Positions 1 through 5,325 of a stretch of 16,623 nt of DNA are shown here, piece by piece. Every line of letters starts with the position of its first letter. Position 1 is the stretch's first letter. The DNA is from Actinomycetes bacterium. Its GTDB lineage: Bacteria > Actinomycetota > Thermoleophilia > Solirubrobacterales > 70-9. The translations under genes were made by a program, and so were the position numbers. The notes beneath the pieces are model-generated. The model worked only from the letters and a program-made list of their open reading frames with translations, had not been told where the DNA came from and ran no database searches. The DNA is taken from NCBI GenBank assembly GCA_023436605.1, contig JAEZIQ010000079.1, positions 1 through 16,623 on the forward strand, given 5' to 3'.

Positions 1-1
1 C

Positions 2-940
2 GTCCAGAACGTCGATGGCAGCGGGAAGCGCAGGTTGACCCGCAGTCGCGCCGCCGAGGAGAACCCGGACTGGTCTCCCGACGGGGAGCGGATCGCCTTC
101 GACGCCAACTACAACCTGCCTCACTCCGGGGCCGCGGCCGAGATCTACGCGATCGCCCCCGATGGAAGCTGCCTTTCCTGGCTCACCAACGGGGCACCGG
201 CCGGAGTCGAGCCGGACTGGGCCCCGGATGCCGGCAGGTCAGACCTGCTCTGCGGCATCGAAGACCGGGAGCCGGTCCTTTCGAACGAGTGGCTGCTCCG
301 CGACAGGAAGCAGGGCAGCTTGAGTGTCTGGGCCGGTCCGCGTCTGGGTGCGCGCCTGGTTTCCAGGGCCTCGCTTTCGGGGCCGATCCGGGTCGCAACC
401 TACGACGACTGCGCCGTATTCCAAGCCAAGGCCTGTGCTTCAGGTCCGGAATACGAGATCGGCGCGTTCTCAACATGTTTCGCGGGCCTGTATCTCGGCA
501 CCGAGGTGGGCGAAGCGCCTCGGTCAGCGTTCGGACACCGGAGAGGGGTTGCCTTCCTCCGCGAGAAAGCCGGCCCGCGAGGCAAACGGACCCGGGCCAT
601 AACGGTCTTCACGGGAGACTCGATGCTTTTTATCGTGGGCGATCGATCGACGACTTACGCGCAACTCGAGGCCCAGATCGACGGCCTGCGTCCAGTCAAC
701 GCAGCGACGTCTTCCGGCCGGCTCCCCGCGCTTCATCTTCCGAAGGGAACGCTGAAGACGGTCAAAGGCGTGACCCGCCTGGTCGGCAGAATCGGAGTCA
801 AGCGAACTTCGAAGCGGGTAGATGAAAGTCCGGCCACCATCCGCGCCATCGCGACATTCTCCAAGCGCCTGAAGCTGCTCGGTCCGATCAAGACCAAGAC
901 CTGCACCAAAGAGGAAATGGACCCCTTCGCCGGTTTCTAG
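2..940 (+). CDS. PD40/TolB-like beta-propeller protein, 3' part only, with an unrelated C-terminal domain
   Basis: The reading frame is open to the left edge, so the true start lies outside the window; the TTG at 35 is only the first possible start inside it. The first ~75 residues are PD40 repeats of the TolB propeller type: a blade ending NPDWSPDGERIAF and the start of another (EIYAIAPDGS, then EPDWAPD). Such blades form exported or periplasm-facing propellers used for binding. After about base 228 the repeats stop. The remaining ~230 residues look different: a region with spaced cysteines (YDDC, KAC, FSTC), a segment resembling TGDSMLFIVGD, and a basic tail with no membrane anchor. This tail recalls small secreted hypothetical proteins of Thermoleophilia, but that is from memory only. 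Stop TAG at 938-940. Either a genuine two-domain protein or a propeller gene joined to another gene. Confidence 0.6.
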   Translation, partial: VQNVDGSGKRRLTRSRAAEENPDWSPDGERIAFDANYNLPHSGAAAEIYAIAPDGSCLSWLTNGAPAGVEPDWAPDAGRSDLLCGIEDREPVLSNEWLLRDRKQGSLSVWAGPRLGARLVSRASLSGPIRVATYDDCAVFQAKACASGPEYEIGAFSTCFAGLYLGTEVGEAPRSAFGHRRGVAFLREKAGPRGKRTRAITVFTGDSMLFIVGDRSTTYAQLEAQIDGLRPVNAATSSGRLPALHLPKGTLKTVKGVTRLVGRIGVKRTSKRVDESPATIRAIATFSKRLKLLGPIKTKTCTKEEMDPFAGF

Positions 941-981
941 AGGCGACGAAGTCGAACTGGCCGGTCCTGCCGGGACATTAG

Positions 982-994
982 ATCCGTAACGGAT
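982..994. promoter_or_regulatory. Inverted repeat, probable MarR operator upstream of the marR gene
   Basis: ATCCGT-A-ACGGAT is a perfect 6-bp inverted repeat with a 1-nt centre, ending in the -35 region of the marR promoter. The element in front of the exporter gene also contains AACGGAT. MarR proteins usually repress themselves by binding palindromes over their own promoter, so autoregulation is the simple reading. No binding is shown by sequence alone. Confidence 0.5.
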
Positions 995-1030
995 TGTTCT
1001 GGCGCGGAACGGTCCTGTTACCCTGCGTGT
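994..1030 (+). promoter_or_regulatory. Promoter of marR, probably giving a leaderless mRNA
   Basis: -35-like TTGTTC (994-999), a 19-nt spacer, and -10-like TACCCT (1019-1024, TAnnnT type). The ATG follows 6 nt after the -10 box, so transcription would start at or next to the ATG. No Shine-Dalgarno sequence precedes the ATG, which fits a leaderless message. The spacer is slightly long. Confidence 0.5.
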
Positions 1031-1543
1031 ATGGGCAGATCGGCTCAGACACTGGAAAAACCCACTTCGGGTGCGGATGTGATTTCCGGCGATCTCGGCT
1101 GGCTGCTCTCCCAGACCTCCCATGGTCTCGCGGTCGAACAGACCGCGCGGATGGAAGGGCTGGGCATCGCCCCCCGTGGTTACTGCGTGCTGCAGACCGC
1201 TCTCGGTGGTGAATACACCCAGGGGGAGATCGGCCAGATGATCGGGGTCGACAAGACGACCATGGTCGTCACCCTGGACAGCCTTGAGGAGGCCGGTCTC
1301 GCCGAGCGCACCCCCTCGAAGACCGACCGGCGGGCCCGGGTCATATCGGTGACTGCCAAAGGCAAGAAGAAGGTGGCCGAGGCCGAGCGCGTCACGGCCG
1401 AGCTCTACGAAGAAGTGCTCGCCGATCTGAGCGAGGAACAGCGGGACCTCCTGCTTGGAGCGCTCCACCAGCTCCAGAGCGGCCCGCTGGCAGAAGCTTC
1501 TCCCTGCGAGCAGAAACCGCGCAAGCGCGCCCCGCGACCCTGA
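1031..1543 (+). CDS. MarR-family transcriptional regulator
   Basis: A 170-residue protein, within the usual MarR length plus short extensions at both ends. The winged helix-turn-helix lies at about residues 63-105: EIGQMIGVDKTTMVVTLDSL forms the helix-turn-helix, with the recognition helix near VDKTTMVVTL, and the wing carries the family's D-R-R-x-R signature (DRRARVI, 99-105). Flanking helices (about 20-60 and 112-150) would form the dimer interface. The C-terminus is a basic tail. The ATG at 1031 is chosen because a TAnnnT -10 box ends 6 nt before it and no better start exists. The gene stands 77 bp ahead of a DHA2 drug exporter on the same strand, so it most likely represses that exporter and itself, released by a small toxic or phenolic ligand. 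Ligand unknown. Confidence 0.9.
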   Translation: MGRSAQTLEKPTSGADVISGDLGWLLSQTSHGLAVEQTARMEGLGIAPRGYCVLQTALGGEYTQGEIGQMIGVDKTTMVVTLDSLEEAGLAERTPSKTDRRARVISVTAKGKKKVAEAERVTAELYEEVLADLSEEQRDLLLGALHQLQSGPLAEASPCEQKPRKRAPRP

Positions 1544-1547
1544 CATA

Positions 1548-1589
1548 GTTCCAGAACAAATAGTTCCGAACGGATCTATTTGCTACGGT
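1548..1589 (+). promoter_or_regulatory. Promoter and double operator of the MFS exporter gene
   Basis: Two neighbouring palindromes share the half-sites GTTC/GAAC: GTTCCAGAAC (1548-1557) and GTTCCGAAC (1563-1571). The second lies inside a larger 24-bp near-palindrome (1558-1581) whose arms are AAATAG and CTATTT. A -10-like TACGGT (TAnnnT) sits at 1584-1589, so the palindromes cover the -35 and spacer, the ideal place for a repressor. The likely ligand of this DNA is the MarR protein encoded just upstream. A Shine-Dalgarno GAGGGA (1612-1617) precedes the ATG at 1621. Confidence 0.6.
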
Positions 1590-1620
1590 TCTTTCTTTCA
1601 CGAAACGAACCGAGGGACCG

Positions 1621-3123
1621 ATGTCAGAAACAGCTCTACCCGACCGCAGTACTTCTCCTCCATCCAGCGGACCCGCGCTGAGCCTCCGCGAACGCTGGGT
1701 CGCCCTGATCGTCCTCTGCGCCGGGATGCTGATGATCATTCTCGACGGCACGATCGTCAACGTCGCACTGCCCTCGATCCAGGATGACCTCGGGTTCTCG
1801 CAGGCCGACCTCGCCTGGGTGGTCAACGCCTACCTGATTCCGTTCGGCGGACTGTTGCTGCTGGCCGGCCGCCTGGGTGACCTGCTCGGTAGAAGACGGC
1901 TCTTCACGACCGGCCTGCTCGTCTTCATCGCGGCCTCGCTCCTCTGCGGCATCGCGCAAAGCCAGGAGATGCTGATCGGCGCGAGGTTCCTGCAGGGCGT
2001 CGGCGGCGCGATGACCTCCGCGGTGATCCTCGGGATGATCGTGACCATGTTCCCTGAGCCCAGGGAACAGGCCAAGGCGATCGGGGTCTACAGCTTCGTC
2101 GCCGCGGCCGGCGGCTCACTCGGCCTGCTGCTCGGCGGCGTGCTCACCGAGGCGCTTTCCTGGCACTGGATCTTCTTCGTCAACCTGCCGATCGGCATCG
2201 CTACCGCGGTGATGGCCCGGCGGCTCCTCCAGCACGAAGACGGACTCGGGCTCCATCACGGAGCCGACATCTCGGGCGCGGCCCTGATCACCGGTTCGAT
2301 CATGCTGGCCGTCTACACCGTGGTCCAGGCAGCCGAATCCGGCTGGGGATCGGCAACCACGCTGATCCTCGGGGCCGTCTCGGTGGCCCTGCTGGCCGGG
2401 TTCATCCTCCGGGAGGCGACCGCGGAGAATCCCCTGATGCCCCTCTCGGTCTTCCGCAGCCGCAACGTGGCCGGGGCCAACCTGGTCCAGATCCTCATGG
2501 TCGCCGGACTCTTCGGCATGTTCTTCATGGGGGCGCTCTACCTGCAGCGGGTGCTCGGCTACTCGGCGATCGAAGTCGGCGTCGCCTTCCTGCCGCTCTC
2601 AATCGGGATCGGCGCGATGTCGCTCAAGTGGGCGCCGATGCTGGTCAACCGCTACGGACCGCGCCTGGTTCTTTTGCCGGCGCTGCTGCTGATCGCGGTG
2701 GCCCTGATCCTGCTTTCACGGGTCACGGTCGACGGCAACTACGCGACCGACATCCTCCCCTCGATGCTGATGCTCGGGATCGGAGCAGGTCTCGGCTTCC
2801 CCGCCCTGATGACTCTGGCGATGTCCGGGGCCACCGCCGCGGATGCCGGACTCGCCTCCGGACTGGTCAACACCTCCCAGCAGATGGGCGGCGCCCTCGG
2901 CCTGGCCCTCCTGGTCACGCTCTCGACCACCCGCACGGACGAGCGTGTGGCGGAAGGTGTCAGCCATGCCGCCGCCCTGACAGACGGCTACCAGCTCGCC
3001 TTCGCGATCGCGGCCGGTCTGGTGCTCCTCGGGGTGCTGCTCGCACTCACGGTGCTCGAAAAGCCCGAGCCCCAGCCCCAGGAAGCCGCCCCCGAAACGG
3101 CCCCCGAAACCGTCAACGCATAG
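1621..3123 (+). CDS. MFS drug exporter, DHA2 family (EmrB/QacA type, 14 TM)
   Basis: A 500-residue inner-membrane protein, normal for the 14-helix DHA2 family, which exports drugs and dyes by proton antiport. Visible landmarks: motif D1 LDGTIVNVALPSI in TM1 (41-53) with the conserved acidic Asp42; WVVNAY (67-71) in TM2; motif A GRLGDLLGRRR in the first cytoplasmic loop (83-93); the motif C region rich in glycine in TM5 (about 155-174); and WHWIFFVNLPIG (181-192), a DHA2 hallmark. Many hydrophobic segments follow to about residue 480, then a Pro/Glu-rich cytoplasmic tail. The ATG has GAGGGA 3 nt upstream. It follows marR and an operator-laden promoter, so expression is probably inducible. The substrate cannot be read from sequence. 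Confidence 0.92.
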   Translation: MSETALPDRSTSPPSSGPALSLRERWVALIVLCAGMLMIILDGTIVNVALPSIQDDLGFSQADLAWVVNAYLIPFGGLLLLAGRLGDLLGRRRLFTTGLLVFIAASLLCGIAQSQEMLIGARFLQGVGGAMTSAVILGMIVTMFPEPREQAKAIGVYSFVAAAGGSLGLLLGGVLTEALSWHWIFFVNLPIGIATAVMARRLLQHEDGLGLHHGADISGAALITGSIMLAVYTVVQAAESGWGSATTLILGAVSVALLAGFILREATAENPLMPLSVFRSRNVAGANLVQILMVAGLFGMFFMGALYLQRVLGYSAIEVGVAFLPLSIGIGAMSLKWAPMLVNRYGPRLVLLPALLLIAVALILLSRVTVDGNYATDILPSMLMLGIGAGLGFPALMTLAMSGATAADAGLASGLVNTSQQMGGALGLALLVTLSTTRTDERVAEGVSHAAALTDGYQLAFAIAAGLVLLGVLLALTVLEKPEPQPQEAAPETAPETVNA

Positions 3124-3134
3124 GAAAGACCCAC

Positions 3135-3215
3135 GTGATTCCCCAGAAAGACAAGAACCCGATCCTCTACTGGATTTACAAACGACAGCAGAGGAAACGC
3201 CTCACGACTTCGTGA
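3135..3215 (+). CDS. Possible 26-residue basic small protein after the MFS exporter
   Basis: A GTG-started reading frame of 26 codons begins 11 nt after the exporter stop, with Shine-Dalgarno AGGAAAG (3122-3128) 6 nt before the start. The product is basic with a hydrophobic/aromatic centre (NPILYWIYKRQQRKR), which could sit at the membrane next to the exporter. Its last 14 bases overlap the 3' end of the opposite-strand glycosyltransferase. Short frames with a fair ribosome site occur by chance, so this is only a candidate. No family is recognised. Confidence 0.3.
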   Translation: MIPQKDKNPILYWIYKRQQRKRLTTS

Positions 3216-3216
3216 G
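3201..3216. terminator. 16-bp palindrome at the convergent gene ends (weak bidirectional terminator candidate)
   Basis: CTCACGACTTCGTGAG is a perfect inverted repeat with 7-bp arms and a 2-nt centre. It lies exactly where the + strand exporter unit and the minus-strand glycosyltransferase converge. Both stop codons (TGA at 3213-3215 on +, TGA at 3204-3202 on minus) fall inside it. Neither strand has a T tract, so it is not a canonical intrinsic terminator. Confidence 0.3.
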
Positions 3217-4487
3217 CTCCTCGATTTCCTGAACCGCCAGATCCCGCTCCCGATCGGCAGCGATCGCTTCCGACATCCGCAACGCGGACTCGCGGAAAGC
3301 GGGATCCGTCAGGAGTCGATCGACGGCTTTGGCTATCGCCCCGGCGCCTGCGCCCGGGCGAAGCCGCAGCCCCGCACCACAGGCCACCACCCGGGCCGCG
3401 GTGTCGGGCTGATCGCGGCCGACCGGCAGGCAAAGAAGCGGCACCCCACGCGCCAGCGCCTTCATCACCGTCCCGTGACCGGCATGGGTGATGACGACAC
3501 TCGCCTGGGACATCACAGCGGAGTGAGGGGCGGAGGTGACCACCTTCACGTTTTCCGGGATCGTCATTAATTCCGGATCGAAGCTCGGACCTGTCGTCAC
3601 CAGGCCCCTGACCGGCAATCGCCCGAGCGCGTCAACGATCCGGTCGAGCATCGGCGCCTGACCCTGGGTCGTGGTGCTGAGCGCGACCAGGATCAGGGGG
3701 TCGCGTCCTTCCGGCTCTTCCCAGTCCTCCACCCAGTCGGGATCCTCAAGTCTTGGCCCGCAGTAACGGACATTTGGTGGGGCGTTCACGCCTCCACCGA
3801 TCTCGAAGCTGGCCGAGGTGAGGACCAGTAACCGGTCGGGCCGATCGAAGATGTCAAAGAGGGTTGAGAGCGGGGGCTGTTCGTAGTTTCCGAGTGCCTG
3901 GTTCACCTCATCCAGTCGCCGGTCCCAGAGCCGGTTTCCCATGCGGCGGGCCATCCGGTCCCTCACGCGGCCGATCGCGTCGTCACGGGCATTGAGGCCC
4001 ATCCCGAACGGCGGTACACCCGGCACCGAACCGGGGAAGACGTTGGGCACGAGGGACACCGTGGGAATACCCGCCCTGGCCCCGGCGACGTAGCAACCCA
4101 GCAGGAGGTTCTCGAAGATCAGTGCTTCCGCCCGCTGCGTTTCGATCGCCTCCGCCGTGTCATCCGCGAAGGCATCCAGGGGATCGACGATCAGGCGGTC
4201 CCGGACTCTCGCCAAAGCTCCCAGGGGGGTCCGTGGCTCAAAGTCGCGGATGAACTCGGTCTCCGGATCGCCGGTCATCGGTGCGGTGCCCTCGTCCAGG
4301 AAACGAACCAAGCGCCCGACCTGGTCACCGACTCTTCGAGGCTTGGATCGGCAACTACCGAAACCTCGTGGCCACGGGAAACCAGCGCCCCCGCAAGGCT
4401 GACCACGGGAGGGACGTTGCCACCACCATCCCAGAGTGTGAAAAGCAGCCGACCCACTCCCCGACCGTAACCGACCCAGAGGCCCAC
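3202..4487 (-). pseudogene. MGT-type glycosyltransferase (GT1, UDP-glycosyltransferase-like), broken by one frameshift
   Basis: Two overlapping minus-strand frames together make one GT1/macrolide-type glycosyltransferase. The N-terminus lies in one frame from GTG 4487 or, more probably, GTG 4457: RLLFTLWDGGGNVPPVVSLA, then GHEVSVVAD, up to a TGA at about 4277-4275. The rest continues in another frame from about 4277 (GDPETEFIRDF) to 3202. It carries the C-terminal nucleotide-sugar site HAGHGTVMKAL (about 3454-3486) with LPVGRDQPDTAARV after it. Restoring one base near 4275-4285 would give a ~420-residue enzyme, the normal length. Enzymes of this kind move a sugar from UDP- or TDP-sugar to a lipid, macrolide or other small acceptor in the cytoplasm. 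The lesion may be a real mutation or an assembly error; the rest of the frame looks intact, so it is recent. Confidence 0.8.
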
Positions 4488-4561
4488 GAAGCACGGAAAC
4501 CGGTGAGTGGCGAGGGGCTGCCACAGCTCCCAGCGGTAAGTACCCGACCCGTCACCAGAGC

Positions 4562-4819
4562 GGGATTGCCGAAGGTCCGGGAGGCAAAGTCGTGGTCGCC
4601 CTAGATTCGCCCGGGGCGCTGCTGCGGTTCACCGCCCGGGGTCAGAGGGACACGTCATTCGGCAACGCCGGCTACGCGAGGCTCAGGGTCGGCGGCCACA
4701 AGGTGGATCCTCACGATGTACTCGTAGATCGCAAGGGCCGGGCCGGGTGAACCTTCGCACCGGTGGAGGAATTTCAGATGGCCGTCGACAGGCGCGGACG
4801 GGTGCTGGTCGCGGGAGGA
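4562..4819 (+). pseudogene. Delta-60 repeat protein remnant (+ strand)
   Basis: One frame holds two recognisable delta-60 type repeats (the TIGR02608-like pattern 'PDGKIVVAG...LARY..DGSLDTSFG'). The first reads GIAEGPGGKVVVALDS, then LLRFTARGQRDTSFGNAGYA; the second reads FQMAVDRRGRVLVAGG. An in-frame TGA at 4748-4750 separates them, no start codon or signal peptide is found, and the frame closes soon after 4819. Delta-60 proteins are normally long exported propeller-like proteins, so this is a short leftover. It lies head to head with the glycosyltransferase gene and is joined directly to the short hypothetical ORF that follows. A second remnant of the same family lies on the minus strand at 8469-8762. 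Confidence 0.65.
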
Positions 4820-4907
4820 CGACCTCACGCCCGACCAGCGACTCGAGCGCGAGCTGGAGGCCGGTCTTGATCTGCTCAATGACCTGTCGACCACCGACCG
4901 GATTCAT

Positions 4908-5177
4908 GTGCGCGCCGCGGTAAACGGGTTGTCGCGGGCGATCGAGGAGATCTCGGCCGAGTATCGCTCGATCGCGGAGTCGGATCCTCAGTCACACATC
5001 GGACCGCTGCTCAAAGACCGGATCGGTGAGCTGCGGGACAGGCGCCTGCGGTTGTTGTTCGATGTGGTGTTTGGGGAGGTGGAGGTACTTGGGTCAGGCG
5101 ATGCGCCGGTTGACCCGCTTACCGAGGGCAACATCGTGGTGGACGGTGTTGCCCTTGCACACGAGACCTTGTTCTAG
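4908..5177 (+). CDS. Unrecognised short protein, probably lacking its true N-terminus
   Basis: An 89-residue frame from GTG 4908 with no ribosome site in front. Coding-like sequence continues upstream in the same frame without any start codon, back to about 4806 (REDDLTPDQRLERELEAGLD), so the gene has probably lost its beginning to the delta-60 remnant. The visible part is charged and helical (LSRAIEEISAEYRSIAES, then LLKDRIGELRDRRLRLLFDV), with a tail DPLTEGNIVVDGVALAHETLF. No signal peptide, membrane segment or known motif. The stop is embedded in a perfect palindrome GTTCTAGAAC (5171-5180). It could be a decaying fragment rather than a working gene. Confidence 0.35.
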   Translation: MRAAVNGLSRAIEEISAEYRSIAESDPQSHIGPLLKDRIGELRDRRLRLLFDVVFGEVEVLGSGDAPVDPLTEGNIVVDGVALAHETLF

Positions 5178-5248
5178 AACCTCACCATCTGCCAGGTCCT
5201 CGGAGCGATTTTGCGGACGGCTCCTGTCGGCCTGCACTTCGAATGGGC

Positions 5249-5277
5249 TTGACGGTGCGACACGCCAGCGCTACGTT
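5249..5277 (+). promoter_or_regulatory. Promoter of the FG-GAP/DUF11 protein gene
   Basis: -35 TTGACG (5249-5254), an ideal 17-nt spacer, and -10 TACGTT (5272-5277). This would start transcription near 5284 and give a leader of about 42 nt that contains the Shine-Dalgarno AAAGGGG (5314-5320), 5 nt before the TTG start. One of the best sigma-70-like promoters in the window. Confidence 0.65.
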
Positions 5278-5325
5278 GCAAACGCGCCATGATCAATAGG
5301 GCGCCATAGTTGGAAAGGGGTTCTC

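Noticed and set aside
524..1546. 340-codon open frame on the minus strand across the first gene end and marR
   Set aside because: It lies antisense to two better supported genes, crosses their intergenic promoter, and has no domain, signal or ribosome site; high-GC antisense frames of this length are common.
2628..3215. 195-codon frame in another phase inside the exporter gene
   Set aside because: Arg/Pro/Gly-rich shadow translation of the exporter. Only its last 27 codons, with their own ribosome site, were kept as a possible small gene.
5171..5180. GTTCTAGAAC as a further MarR operator
   Set aside because: It has the same GTTC/GAAC arms as the exporter operator, but it covers the end of an ORF, about 70 bp before the nearest promoter, and a 10-bp palindrome can arise by chance.
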